Shown here: piece after piece, positions 36,562 through 48,305 of the stretch | Position numbering within the stretch: the stretch's first letter is position 1 | Layout of the letters: every line of letters begins with the position of its first letter | The notes under the pieces: model-generated | Databases searched by the model: none | Told to the model about the DNA's origin: nothing | What the model saw: only the letters and a program-made list of their open reading frames with translations | Made by a program: the position numbers and the translations under genes | Source of the DNA: Membranipora membranacea | Taxonomy: Eukaryota; Bryozoa; Gymnolaemata; Cheilostomatida; Membraniporidae | NCBI GenBank assembly: GCA_914767715.1 | Contig: OU612073.1 | Span: 15,686,001-15,750,000, forward strand | Length of the DNA stretch: 64,000 nt | Direction: 5' to 3'

Positions 36562-37972
36562 GTCTGCTGGATTGTCGGTATGTAGTAGTGAGAAGTGATA
36601 ATTTAGCTTCAAATATCCAAAATTGTCAATTATAAGAATTATGCTTGAGTAGCGTCAGAAATCCAGGTAAATCTCTTCAGCCTAGTGTGCGCTTGGTCTG
36701 GTGTTCAGTTGTATGTCCTATTGAATGGCTGCGACGAGATTAGTTGAAAATTTTGCGTTGTTACCTGATATAGTTTTGGTTCTGATATCCAGCATATTGA
36801 CCTTATATATACAGGGCAAAACGTAGCTAAGAACTGGAACGATACACTCCACTGGATTCTAGCACCATCCAGTAGCAGAGTAATGATGATAAATAGCGTC
36901 AATGACTCATCTTCATATTTTGACACAATCTATGTGATTGTTCTCTTGATTAAAATTTTATTTTTCTGCAGAGTGATACCTTAGGTCAGCATTACAATTT
37001 AATACGTTTGAGCCCTACAGCCAGCAAGAGGATTAAAACTACTTGGCCAATTCAGATAAATACTGCTATAAATATATGTCCCTGCTTTCTTATTGGAATA
37101 CAAAGAGTAACGTTTTAATCTCTAACAGGGACCCAAGTGTCAGCAAATCCGAGTGTATACATCATCGCAAAGTTCAGAAACTAGATATAAGAACACCATA
37201 AATTATTGTCGTAAATTCAATGGACACAACCAAACTGTACTGAAGATGGCATAGAAGAGTGCTCACCAAATAATAACTCTACCAGATCATAAGCTATCTG
37301 CATTCAACATTTCTTGTATGCGATCTATATTTACCCTCCTGTTTCCAAAAAGTAACTTAAACGTTGAACCACCATCAGTTTTCAACTTTAGAGCTTTCCA
37401 GCAAAATATATTTGCCAGTAATATTATAGGCAAATGCATGCAGGTATTTACATTGTGGTCTGGTGGTTAGAGATCAACATGTTTTCTGTTAACACAGGAG
37501 ATATCTGGGACACCATTTTGATTAGTCCTGCAATGATTTCTTCCATTTACTTAATAGATCAGTGACTTATGAGGCCCTCCCTCGTAAACCCCGGGAATGC
37601 ATTAACCCCATATATGAGATACAGCTGTGGCTGAATCTGAATTTCTTCGGAACAAAGCTTGTCAAGACAGGCTAAATCCAAGGCAAAGTTAAAGCGTCAA
37701 AACAGCAGCTGTAGATGGAGAAACAAAACAAACGACCAACTGTACTTGACTCTATCTGTAGCAAGAATTCAGCAGTACATGGTCTTTCATTATTAATCTG
37801 CATTGGGGTATTATATCACCTCTGTGCCTCATCGACCGTAACTAAGAGGTAACTACCGACCAACCTCAAAATGTCAGGAGTTACCCACTCATTTATATTG
37901 AGTAGACAACTCTTTCGCCAACAATAAATTCAATATAGTGTGAGCAGGGAGGGTGCGAGGCTTATGACTCAC
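36562..37972. other. no gene recognised
   Basis: Upstream of the secreted gene. A plus-strand open stretch at about 37570-37670 (ALPRKPRECINPIYEIQLW) looks codon-like but has no paired splice signals and runs into a half copy of the TAGTCTGTC MITE (37651-37675). Confidence 0.4.
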
Positions 37973-38162
37973 CTTCTCTAAGCCACAGGGCATTTTTTCT
38001 AATAGGTCTTGAGATCACATTCTCAAACGCAAAAAACATCCTGTTGGCAAGTGGAACGTGATCTTTTGTGAAAACAACACCATATTCACACTCAAAGGTT
38101 GTAATATGATGCTGAACAAGTTCCTTTGTAAATATGCATATTACTCTAGCCGAAAGAAACAT
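37973..38162 (-). CDS. candidate minus-strand first exon, unknown gene
   Basis: ATG at 38162 opens 63 codons ending in phase 1 at a strong donor (GTGAGT at 37972). The peptide (MFLSARVICIFTKELVQHHI and on) has a balanced composition. Downstream acceptors exist, for example before TTACGGTCGATGAGGC near 37838, but no full gene could be built. No family recognised. Confidence 0.35.
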
Positions 38163-38294
38163 GATGTTTGATCAAAATTTAATCGATCAGGAGAATTGAC
38201 CTCATTGATTTCAAATCAAAAGAGAATCGCTATTTGTGATCATTTGATAGCTGTTGAGTTCCAAGTACAGTCTCATCCATTTATTCCATATCAG

Positions 38295-39456
38295 TGGACG
38301 ACCTATATGAAGAGGCTGAGCGCAAAGCAATCTGGATTGACGATATCAGCAGTTGGACTCCTAAATATCAGACAAGGTTTGTAATGGTTAAATAATAGGG
38401 ATCCTCAGCCATGATCAACCTGAGATAGAGTAACCTCAGAATGACCATCTAGTGATTCTGTTTTACATTGGTTTAAGGGCCAAAATCGAATGGTTGTCAC
38501 AGTGAATTCTATTAGGGTTTTACTCCATTGTTGATCTATGCTATAACCAAGGAGTAACAGGAGTAACATGGTTACTCCTTGCTATAACACTAGTTCCTGT
38601 GTGTTATTTACTTTGACGGAAAGGAAATTAAATGAAATCAATGAAACAGAATATATATATATGTGTATGTATGGATGGATGGATGGGGGCCTCTTTCCGG
38701 CTGGGTGCCTTTGGACCAGGGGCAAGAGTTTGGGTGACTCAGACTAGGGGCCTCAGACTAGGGGCCTCGCTGTATCCGGACTCAGACTAGGGGCCTCGCT
38801 GTATCCGGATTTCAGACACCACTGACAGTAATCAAGAATCACTCTGAGAAGCTTGGCAAGGAAGAGAAGACTAGAGAGGTTTGGGTAGATTCAACCATGG
38901 TAGAAATGTCAATGTTACAACGTAGGTAATGATGGTTGTGATCCCAACTACAGACCCTAACACAAGCCTTTATTTAGAACGGTAGTAGAGTTACCATAAA
39001 CAGTTTTAAGTTACGATCAACTGATTTATCTGTTGTTTTCTTATTCAGTGCCAATACAACAACACTATGGCTGGGATGAGGGGCGAGTTTCATGGCGGTG
39101 CTTTGGATGCTGAAAGAGAATTTCGAAACCGGGAGCAAAGAATTGGAGAATATGCAAAGGATTATGTGAGAGCAGTTCGTGATCTAGCGGCGCTCGCAGG
39201 CATCAATGATGACCAGCGCATCATTGATTCAATTGTGAGGGGACTCACCGATGGCGATACAAGATCTGCACTTAGGATACATGGTGGGCTAAGTTATGAC
39301 ACGGTTCTAGACACTGCCAACTACTTTGAGGAAAGAGCTGCCAACAGTCGGCAGGCGTGGAAAAACAGGGGTTTTTATTTGGTACTTTGCAGCACATGCG
39401 CAGCTGTGGGCGCTGCCGGCGCTGCTCTTGCTGCCTTGTTGATGAATAGGAGATAA
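38295..39456 (+). CDS. gag-derived protein with C-terminal membrane span
   Basis: The main exon (39049-39456, acceptor TTCTTATTCAG) has an ATG at 39067 and 129 residues. Its middle (EREFRNREQRIGEYAKDYVRAV...IVRGLTDGDTRSALR) matches the layout of the retrotransposon gag capsid-like domain (Retrotrans_gag type: FxxRxQ..GE...DY...LA..A, then ...FV.GL.D...R..L). The gag part is followed directly by a hydrophobic span (FYLVLCSTCAAVGAAGAALA) and MNRR, not by a zinc knuckle or protease. An upstream exon 38295-38380 (DDLYEEAERKAIWIDDISSW) would join in phase 0 using a weak GTAATG donor; this is uncertain. Could be a co-opted gag gene or a truncated element with chance tail. Intact frame over 130 codons favours co-option. 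Confidence 0.6.
38690..38815. repeat. tandem repeat, about 30-bp unit
   Basis: CTCAGACTAGGGGCCTCGCT and the following GTATCCGGA recur two to three times, one copy shortened. Preceded by a short GGAT repeat at 38668-38684. Lies in the intron between the two exons proposed for the gag-derived gene. Confidence 0.85.
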
Positions 39457-39834
39457 CATGCGTCATCTTTTTTAAATAGTAGTGATTTTACACAAACGCC
39501 AACCCTCACAAGTCATGGTGACTGTCATAGAAAGCATTCAGGGTATTAACAGTTTTACTCCTGCACTGTACCCACATGTATGGAGAAGCCTTATTATTAA
39601 CAGTTATAACGAATTCATGGATTGCTTTATCCACAAGAATACATTTTTTTTTATACTCATATTATCTATAGCTAGCCTTTATGAATGTCAAGACAACTAC
39701 CATTAAGCTGGCATACACCTCATTTCTCGAAAGTGTCCTACAATATCACCTATGTTTTATATACGGACACCTCTCATCTGATACTAAGAACCAGTACAAT
39801 CACCTCATCAACACAGCACGTAGGTCGTAGACTA

Positions 39835-40047
39835 AGCAAAGGCAGGCTTGAAGTTACAACCATAGACGATATATTCGATAAGTACTTCAAAACTAAATGC
39901 CTGAGAATGTTCGCTTCGGGCAAAGACACTGTCATAACGCTAGAACAACTCCCATCTGGTAGATACAGAGTGCCAGCCTACCGTGTAAACTGCCGTAAAT
40001 ACTGTTTTCGCTCATTATGTGTAAAACTGCTCAATCGAATAGCTTGA
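39835..40047 (+). pseudogene. possible LINE C-terminal remnant
   Basis: An open frame ends in TGA at 40047. Its last part (GRYRVPAYRVNCRKYCFRSLCVKLLNRIA) resembles the R-P-R...K..F...LWN.L ending common to non-LTR retrotransposon ORF2 proteins, with the key Trp replaced by Leu. Could instead be an exon of an unknown gene. Similarity is judged by eye only. Confidence 0.3.
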
Positions 40048-40606
40048 TTCATTTATTATAAATTTAGTCAATGTTTTATTATAATTTTTAAAACTTTATT
40101 TTTATTCACAGAGCACAAGAGAAACATTGATTTTATCATGAGAATTGATACAAATATATACATACATACATACATATACCTCTTCTTCTCTGTTATACCT
40201 GGTATATATGCTATAATTTTATTTGTAATAAACATACTCTATATACAAAACCAAGAATCCAATTACAAATAGTTCATTCTAACAAGTTATTTCACACAAA
40301 AATGTGAAAGGCGGCAAGCAGCGATACAATGTCCGAAAGATCTCTCTGGCATTCATTCAAAAGAGATACAACTTAGTTCTTCGATATCACATCATTGCAT
40401 GAGCTTAGCAGCCATACTTCAATTTTTTTGTGAAGTCAGTTTATAATGGAGAAACAAAATAAGGGGTTACACGTCCTTGAACCAATTGTCTACTTTGCTG
40501 TTCACACTCCTAAGTGCTCGAGTGAGAAATCTGATCATTCACTTGGTTTAAATATTGTTTGTGAACTCTGTATGTGTCACCTAATTCTCAAACTCTGTCC
40601 GAGTTA

Positions 40607-40669
40607 CTGGTAATGTATTCCATTATTCACCACCTGCCAAAGGTTGTGAATAATGGAATGCATTACCAG
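40607..40669. repeat. inverted repeat, 24-bp arms
   Basis: CTGGTAATGTATTCCATTAT...CAC and its complement (one mismatch) flank a 15-bp spacer. Likely a small hairpin transposon. Confidence 0.85.
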
Positions 40670-40910
40670 GAACCTGGGCAAGGATTGAACACTAAAACTG
40701 TTATATCGCCAACTACTTGGAAACTTCAAACATTATGAAAAGATACGGGGATCCATCAATGAGGTCAGACAAACTTGTGACCTTGTGTGGCAGTTCCTCC
40801 GACCTTTCTCCTTGGCGGCTCATTGCAGGAAAAATTTAAACATAACCAACAGGGTACAGAGCGGATGTAGTTTGATTCACTATCGGGTTTGACTGTAACG
40901 TCACTCTGTG

Positions 40911-41093
40911 AAGTGCATAGCGGGCATGCTAATTAGTGCCATCAACCCATTTTTTTTTGGGGATGGTGAGATGGCACAATTGCTATTCACTGCCAGGTGA
41001 TTGGTGCTGCGGGAGTTGAGGGTACAAACTCTCATTGGGGGAGCTTTCAAGGCTGATTGTTCCAGTCCCCAGCAGTCTCGGGTGTATACCGAT
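40911..41093 (+). mobile_element. tRNA-derived SINE, decayed copy 3
   Basis: Same family as the copies at 44660 and 45066 but in plus orientation: GGGGATGGTGAGATGGC, then CACTGCCAGG, GGGGGAGCTTTCA and GTTCCAGTCCCCAGCA in the same order. The A box has an internal deletion and the B box is mutated (GAGGGTACAAACTC), so it cannot be transcribed normally. Confidence 0.7.
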
Positions 41094-43113
41094 TCTTTTC
41101 CGTATGCCAAGCATGCAAACTTCAGGTCCATGCAGCCATTAGCTTTCCTGATCCTGGAGATAAAGTAAAAAAAAACGCAGGTCAGAGAGCAAGTTACATC
41201 AGAGTCACTCGGACCTTGAATTTGTGGCTCGCAATTTCAGCATAAACACTCATTGCGGTCATATGATGTCAAGTTATTACACCATGAGTCCATCAGAGGC
41301 GCACCATTAGACGAGCTAGACGGAGTAATAATCTTGTCCAACGTAAAGTCTGCGCTTCTTCCCTTACGTTATAGATTAACGCAGACCCACACCAACTTCG
41401 AGAAGACACAATTAACATCTCAGATTGAAACATATCGATGTACCCATCGCTAATTTTAGAATTTGACTTCTAATGGCCGAATCACAGAGTAAGGATCTAC
41501 TTACTTGGTGGTAATATCAAACTTGTTTTGAAATATAGGCATCAATTCATGATGCATCAATCAGTTTTACACATGCAATAAATTCGATTCATATATCATC
41601 AGAAAAAATTTGATATAACCATCCGAAGTCAAATTCTATAATCAGGGGTGGGTACTTAGATTGAATTCTAAGATTTGACGCGTTAAATGTGTAATGTCGA
41701 ATCCAGTGTGATGCCGGCCACCTCATATGTTACCATGTTTGCGGTAATGATAAACTTTAGTGAAACTGTTGCCTGCAGTCTATAAAGTTTATCTCATAAG
41801 TTTTATTGAGCGAACCAATATGATTAAACTCAAGGTACATTATGAAAAGCGGACTGTAAAGGGTGACTGGTAAATCCAAGTAGTCAAAGAGGAGACAACT
41901 TGGAAAGTGCTTGGCATAACACACCTACATAGTCAACGACTCATAAGAGAACAGAAGAGAAACTTTTCATGGTATGGTGATTCTGAAAACTTGCCTTGTC
42001 TCATCCTTAGAAACTGTGTTTTCAGCTTGAGCCTGCGACAGCTTACATGTAGCCTATCTGTCATTGTATCATATCTGTGAGGAGATGGTTGATCCTGAAA
42101 AATTAGATACAAGTCTATAAGAATTGAGAATACAGGACATGACGCGTTTTAAGTCAAGCTTTGTTATCTCTTAACCACTTGATGACCATCAAATATGTGG
42201 ACTATATGGTGATAAAACCTAGCTCATAAACATGCCCCCACCCGGATGTGGGCGCTCATAACTTGCTTAGTACAGTGAATAACTTTGTTTTCATACTCAA
42301 TAGGCTGAGTACAACTTTTTCTTTCAGGTCACATTAGGCATCTTATCAACGCAATGTGATTCTTTTCATCGGGTCATTTAAAAATGACGAAATACCAAAA
42401 AATGTTGTTTTGAAGACTTGCATCTCCGCAGCAAAAAGAAAACAACAACAACAATAGTAAGTTCTCTTTTAACTTTATATATATACCACTGCCATTTATG
42501 GAGACTAGCATCATACCAGACCAGCATCTCACCATTTCACCACTAAGTCCACCCTAATCCAAGTCATTATGAGGCACAGTCTAGTAATGCAACCAGGGTG
42601 AGTTTCTCCCTGATGAAACTCAAGAGCAAAACATGTGGATCATCCTAAAACTCACCTATTAGGTCACTATCAGCTTTGTAAATTTGAATGGTAGCATTTG
42701 CTCATTCTTCTCACACCTGGATAATAAGTGATAAAAATACCGAGAGGTCAGTCGATATGACTGGGTGAGATGCTTTATTACCTGTAATAGGCTCAAGAGT
42801 TACAACATCAGTTGTTGTTGGTTATAAGGAATCACACACACTGCGTACTAGGCTTGTGTACTGTGTTAATGTGCTATGATTTGCAGTTAAAGACTGAGTA
42901 TTGGTTCGCAAACCAATGCCAGTCTCGACGTTAAAACAAAGTTACAGCATGGAGTCGTGAGATCTCTCCCATGAAAAGGTTATCGAAATGCCTGCAATGT
43001 GCAAGATAAACTAGACCTACTGCTGCCTGAGTGGCAGCAGTAGTTTTAGTTTGTCTTGATACATTCAAGCCCTCAAGAACATTTTCATACCTGAGCCGTT
43101 GCATTGCTGGATA

Positions 43114-43190
43114 ACTGTGGCGGCTTTTTCTGTAAAACCTGCCAAGAAGAAGCTCTGGTTTCTTCTGGTTTTAGAACAAGCCGCCACTGT
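43114..43190. repeat. fold-back element 1
   Basis: ACTGTGGCGGCTT at the left and AAGCCGCCACTGT at the right, with nested complementary GTAAAACCTGCCAAGAAGAA / TTTCTTCTGGTTTTAG. The long minus-strand open frame over 43065-43526 is a by-product of this and the next hairpin. Confidence 0.8.
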
Positions 43191-43296
43191 GCACAGTGTA
43201 AATAACGGCTCAATCCTTTTAGCATGGGTGGCATTGGGCAAAGGATCTCCCGAGGCACGCATACCAAAAGAAATACCTAAGCCAAATACCGTATAG

Positions 43297-43410
43297 ACAG
43301 TAGTTTTATAACCTGGTGTGGCTTGCTCCCCATCACTATGCACTATAGGCTCTATTAACATGTGGCAGAAGATGGGGAGCAAGTCACACACCAGGGGATA
43401 AAACCACTGT
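43297..43410. repeat. fold-back element 2
   Basis: ACAGTAGTTTTATAACCTGG then TGTGGCTTGCTCCCCATC at the left, complementary (few mismatches) to GATGGGGAGCAAGTCACACA then CCAGGGGATAAAACCACTGT at the right; loop about 35 bp. Confidence 0.85.
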
Positions 43411-43478
43411 CTACTTACCCACTGGATTTCTTTCATGAAAATTGGCAAATCACTCAAATAATTGGTTTTAGTTAGCAT

Positions 43479-43672
43479 TTGCTGCCATCGCATAACTCGT
43501 GGACTGTCCACATGATGCCCCATCAAGCGAAGGCCTGATCATGTGCCACAAAGAGTGCCGCAGTGATCATAAAACGGCAGCAAACAGCAGCAAACTTGTC
43601 ACAGATAAGGTCATTAGCTGATGGGGCATCGTGGGACGGTCCACGGGTTGGCTCGGCGGCAACAAATGCTAA
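43479..43672. repeat. fold-back element 3
   Basis: The minus strand at 43530-43479 (TGATGGGGCATCATGTGGAC...) and the plus strand at 43618-43672 (TGATGGGGCATCGTGGGACG...) are diverged inverted copies of about 55 bp, including AGCAAATGCTAA / AACAAATGCTAA ends. Three fold-backs in 600 bp point to one compound element or a hotspot. Confidence 0.75.
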
Positions 43673-44225
43673 GAAAACTAATAGTATCTGATGTTTCGGC
43701 AAGTTTACCAAAGAAAATCACGACTCTCTCTGTTAACTTTTGAGGAGTTTATCTGATGTACTCTGCTCTCCTATGGTAGGTTAGTACTCACCAAGTGTTG
43801 GTCAGGTCAAGGTCATTATTTCCAAGCCAATAGTAAGTAGTCGCAATTGTGTACAACTCTGCAAAATCAAAAAAGTCACATCTTGTATTTTCAGGAGTCC
43901 AAAGAGTGTCGTAATGTTGGTACCACATTTTAAAATATTTTCATGGGCTTCAGCATGCACCTGTCTGCCATTTGACAGCTGGTGGCATGGTTTCTTATTT
44001 TTATCATCGCCTATTCTGTTGCATTAGTAGCGATGATCTGGGCTATGTCATATGAGATGTGTACAGTATTATTATGTAGAATATAAATGACCAAATCAGT
44101 CATAAAATGGATAATCAATGTATGGGTGATGAATTTGATAATTCTTTATTAGAGAAACTGATATCGTGGTTATCACACAAAATCATTCATCTGTGAGCTA
44201 AATCTTAGATAGAAACTGGGCTTCT

Positions 44226-44435
44226 CTGCTTCGGACTCTGATCAATAACCTCATAACAGTTGTAGCTGGTCAAGGGCGATTCAAGATACACCTGCCAAAA
44301 CTCAAGCTAACGGATGAACTGAACTGCCGACAATGTGGTCAAGACACAGACAGTTTTTCACTTGGTAACCTCATGCCTCTACAAACAAGCAAGTTAGCTA
44401 ACCTTTGGTCAAACATTCCTAAAGGGGGAAGCTAA
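44226..44435 (+). pseudogene. LINE reverse-transcriptase C-terminal remnant
   Basis: Seventy in-frame codons to TAA. The peptide (LINNLITVVAGQGRFKIHLP then KLKLTDELNCRQCGQDTDSF) matches the conserved post-RT segment of non-LTR retrotransposons: 'N.L.tGhGrF..yL.k..l.d...C..CG..et'. The usual His and Cys that complete this zinc-finger-like motif are absent downstream, and no flanking RT or endonuclease is seen, so it is a fragment. Confidence 0.65.
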
Positions 44436-44659
44436 TCCAAAATGCATCACAGTTTCAGATTCGCTCCGATTCATTCGTATATCGGGGGCGTTTAGTACAG
44501 AGATGCTGAATTAAAATTTGTTGAATGGAATGCTTGAGTTTTATGAGCCCCGGAGACCGGAGCCCAGTTTGATATGAGTTACCTCGGACAGCCGCATCTC
44601 ATATAAAAGAAAAATGAACTAAATGGTTGTCAGCATAACAGTTCCCATCTTAGCAGCTT

Positions 44660-44862
44660 TCAGGAGAGGTATACACCCGAGGGTGCTGGGGGCTGGAACA
44701 ATCAACAATGAAAGCTCCCCCAGTGGGACTCGAACCCACAACTCCTGCGGCACTAATCGCCTGGCAGTGAATAGCAAGCGCGCTAACCGATTGCGCCATC
44801 TCACCATCCCCAAAAAAGAATGGGTCGATGGCGCTAATTAGTTAGCCCGCTATTCACTACTG
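44660..44862 (-). mobile_element. tRNA-derived SINE copy 1
   Basis: On the minus strand an A box (TGGCGCAATCGGTTAGCGCG, 44798-44779) and B box (GGTTCGAGTCCC, 44736-44725) are spaced as in a tRNA promoter, with intervening CTTGCTATTCACTGCCAGG that does not fold as an anticodon arm. It is therefore a SINE and not a tRNA gene. The 3' unrelated part (GGGGGAGCTTTCATTGTTG...CCCTCGGGTGTATACC) is shared with the other two copies. Confidence 0.85.
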
Positions 44863-45065
44863 GGAGTTGTGTTCTCTCATCCCACAGCACATTCCAATCC
44901 ACCATTGCCACCCTATGAAACACAGTGTACATGTTAGGGTTATTGGCCTTACATGGCCCATTGCTGGGACCCCTTATAGTAGGTTTAGCTGTCTTTCCAG
45001 CTTGTCAGCATGTCTTTCCATGCTGTCACATGTCTTTCCATGAGTCAGTCAGTAGACAAGTACAC

Positions 45066-45264
45066 AGGAGAGGTATACACCCGAGGGTGCTGGGGGCTGG
45101 AACAATCAACAATGAAAGCTCCCCAGTGGGACTCAAACCCACAACTCCTGCGGCACTAATCGCCTGGCAGTGAATAGCAAGCGCGCTAACCGATTGCGCC
45201 ATCTCACCATCCCCAAAAAAGAATGGGTCGATGGCGCTAATTAGATAGCCCGCTATTCACTACT
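45066..45264 (-). mobile_element. tRNA-derived SINE copy 2, in a tandem duplication
   Basis: Nearly identical to copy 1, with one base changed in the B box (GGGTTTGAGTCCC). The flanking sequence GGAGTTGTGTTCTCTCATCC through GGGTTATTGGCCTTACATGG is also duplicated (44866-44975 and 45264-45352), so the SINE was copied as part of a segmental tandem duplication of about 400 bp and did not insert twice. Confidence 0.85.
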
Positions 45265-45352
45265 CGGAGTTGTGTTCTCTCATCCCACAGCACATTCCAA
45301 TCCACACAGCGTACGTGTTAGGGTTATTGGCCTTACATGGCCCATTGCTGGG

Positions 45353-48056
45353 ATATTTAAATGGCAGCAATTCGGTGGCCGACCAACAAGGGCAATTTTC
45401 TGTTGCAACCTAGAGTTTTATGGAACAAAATGGATATACTTCAAATGTGATCACCGAGGGTTTGTTTCTCTTTGCATAGCAATAGCACACCTATGTGGCA
45501 GCTACATCAATTCTGCAAAATCTTGCAAACTTACCCTCACCTAATTTTAATCTACAATAATTAGGGCAACAAAAACGGTCAGCTGTCAAAAATACATGAC
45601 AGCTGAGTGGGCAGCGTAATAAAAGTACAAAAAAATACTATAAATAAATCACCATCCGCAGTGTTATGTAAAAAGTGAGCGTAAAGACAGCATACCATAC
45701 AATTATTCAGCCCTAAAATTTAATACCACCAATGTCCATATCAGGAAGGGTATAACTATAATTTCTTTTGACAAATCATAGGGGCTTGCAAAGACAACCA
45801 GTACTTGTCTTTGTCATTTGCTGCACATGTCTCAAGTCAGTCACACTATGACACGAATAATTCATTGCAGGTACAATATATCCAATACACAAACCGTTTC
45901 CCATCTCAGCCTTATTGCTACACATTCATGCTCAATGCCATCTCCTGTATGTTACATAACATACTGAATGGAGTGCCGGGCAGCAAATTTATTTATATCA
46001 GATTCACAGTCACGCTTTTGTTGGGCAGAGCAAGGAGCAAAGGGATCTCCAACTCCTTGGGCGGAGGAATGGTGCATTTCTACGAGGGGCATAGCCTTTG
46101 AGTGGGCAGATTATTAACACTTTGGGCGAGTGTATTGGAGCTCTGGTGCCTTCAATCGAACTGATGCGCACATTCAGTTAGATATCAAGAACAGAGAAGC
46201 TGACGGATGAGTGTCTCTATATCACTCCTGATACTTTCATTTTTAAACTATAACCACTGGGTTGGCAACATCGATTAAAAACATGGAAAATAGTAAAATA
46301 CAAAACCAATCGATCAACCCGGTTCTGGAAACTATTTTGTCAATCATAAATGTTTCAATCCCTCCCAAAAATGTGACAGAAAAAAGATGGAATTGATCGA
46401 ACATTCTATGTTAAATTACTCCTAAATAATCCAGAGTAATGCAAAAGAACTAGAACAGACAGGGCCTTAGTAAAAGGTTGGAACGTATATCCATATTTTA
46501 ATCCCTAGTGCCGTAATACCGCAGACATATATATTCCTCTGGCTTTCAGGAATTATATTTTTCTGTCTATGCGTAGCGCAATGGCACTTCTAGGTCTGAC
46601 AACATGCTGCACTGCTGAGAATGAGTGGAGATATTGTTGACAATTCTGCCAAAATATGGTCAGATCCGGTGATGATCTTCATGGTATGACATAATAATAT
46701 AATATATTGTTATATAATCTTATTTTGTTTTATATGTTATATTGTTAGAAGCAGTTTTTTATTAGGGGTAAACAAACACAATAATATTAGTACGCTACCC
46801 ACCTGATATAAGGCTGAAGTATAGGCCGATGGTTTGCCAGGTCTGTTTAGTAAATCTACTTCATCACTATATGTTTCTATATAATTAGATAAATAGATTA
46901 ATTACCGTTGTACATTGATATGAATCATATATATATATATATATATATCAGTGCCGTTGTAATAGTATTGAAGAACAGCAATAGCAAGGATCACTACAAT
47001 AGCCTTGTCAAGCAGCCAAAACGAAAGAAGTGGCAGTGTGACAAGGTTGGTACTACAATACTCCAGCCATACTGGCATGTAGATCACTGATAAACTAGGC
47101 TATCATTAGTGTCGTAAGGCCAAGTATGCATCATGCGTGACTTGAATTTGCGCATGTGCAAGAACAATGAGTTTAGTTCTGATTGCAACTTTGGAAAGGG
47201 GAAATGGGATATCCCCTGCAAATTTAGCTAATAGTGACAATAGAAGATAACTCTTTCTAACGATTCCGCACGCACATGGCAGTGTGCCACCAGAGCAGGT
47301 AGCCAATCAGATGGCTTTGGAATTCTGAGACTCAATTTGCAGAGATCAGCTCATGCCCAGAGCTGAGCATGCGCAGAATGTACTCCAGCAGTATTGAAGC
47401 AATATAACAAATACATAGCAGTAATTCTAACTTTGTAAAAATTTCTACCACATTCACTGTGTTTCCATGTGAACTTTGAGCTCAAACTCAGTGGTCACCT
47501 CTTGGCTCGCCCTAGAAAACTGTATTTGTTTCCATGGGACGAAGTCAAACTGAAACTTCAAAACATCTGCTGCGGTCTGGACTTGAACCCAGGTCTCGAT
47601 CTAATGGAAAAACAGTAATCACTCCTCAAAATGAGCAGTTCAGATTCAGATCACTATAGATGCTACCATAATTTCCCTGATAGTATTTAAGTTAATCATA
47701 ATTACAACATTTTCTACTATTCAGATGAAATATTCAGCAGAGTAGTCCATACCGCACTTCACTTATATCGCCTACCTTGTCATATGTCAACAGACAGATT
47801 GAGGTAAAGTCAGCTTTCTGATTTGATTCCTTTGAAATGCTAGTACAAACAACCGCTATCATGGAATATTTTCAGTATTCTGTAAAATTTACAAGTTCTG
47901 GTAGGAATTATAAGTAGATTTAAGTTTTTATTTGGTAATAACAGATCAACTGTAGAACAAGTATATTCCCAAAATTGTGCTAGTACAACCAAGGATGAGA
48001 AGAACGTGAGAAAATTATTGTGTAATCGCAGTGCAAAATTTATTTTACTTAAGACT
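45353..48056. other. no gene recognised
   Basis: Contains open frames at 45272-45544 and 45805-46101 without splice support, an (AT)n tract at 46926-46949, a small hairpin element at 47000-47049, and a tRNA B-box-like stretch (GGGTTCAAGTCC on the minus strand, near 47585) too weak to call. Confidence 0.45.
47000..47049. mobile_element. diverged copy of the TAGCCTTGTCA hairpin element
   Basis: TAGCCTTGTCAAGCAGCC at the left and GGCAGTGTGACAAGGTT at the right; same ends as the intact element at 59195-59263. Confidence 0.6.
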
Positions 48057-48203
48057 ATGAATGTGACGCTTATGTTTTATCTATGCCTAGTGGTAGGATA
48101 TACCTTACCTTGTGTGCCAAGAAGAAACCTGAATCCTGAAGTTTATCACTCAAGTTCTGAAATAGAAAAAGAATCAGGTGTTAGAGAGACATGTGCGACA
48201 TAA
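48057..48203 (+). CDS. candidate small secreted peptide, 48 residues
   Basis: ATG at 48057 starts a good signal peptide (MNVTLMFYLCLVVGYTLP) followed by a short polar chain (CVPRRNLNPEVYHSSSEIEK) and TAA at 48201-48203. A GTGTTA donor after 'EKES' would make it the first exon of a longer gene. Short frames with a hydrophobic start can arise by chance, so this is tentative. Confidence 0.3.
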   Translation: MNVTLMFYLCLVVGYTLPCVPRRNLNPEVYHSSSEIEKESGVRETCAT

Positions 48204-48305
48204 TCACCCGAGAGCAACTACACCGCCGAAATACGAAAGTGTCTCTCCATGCAGATAAAATCAGGCTACAATGTTAGGTTTCAGGTCAGTTGCAGATCCC
48301 CTGAC

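Larger units (their letters stand above)
40048..43064. other. no gene recognised; repeats only
   Basis: Contains the inverted repeat at 40607-40669 and a decayed SINE copy at about 40911-41093. Otherwise no exon-like stretch with paired splice signals. Confidence 0.5.

Noticed and set aside
43065-43711. Secreted-protein gene with a frameshift (153- and 62-codon minus-strand frames)
   Set aside because: The frames lie across three inverted repeats, which explains their openness; no splice sites or codon support.
44725-44798. tRNA gene on the minus strand
   Set aside because: A and B boxes are present but the middle does not form an anticodon arm, and an unrelated tail is shared with two other copies; it is a SINE.
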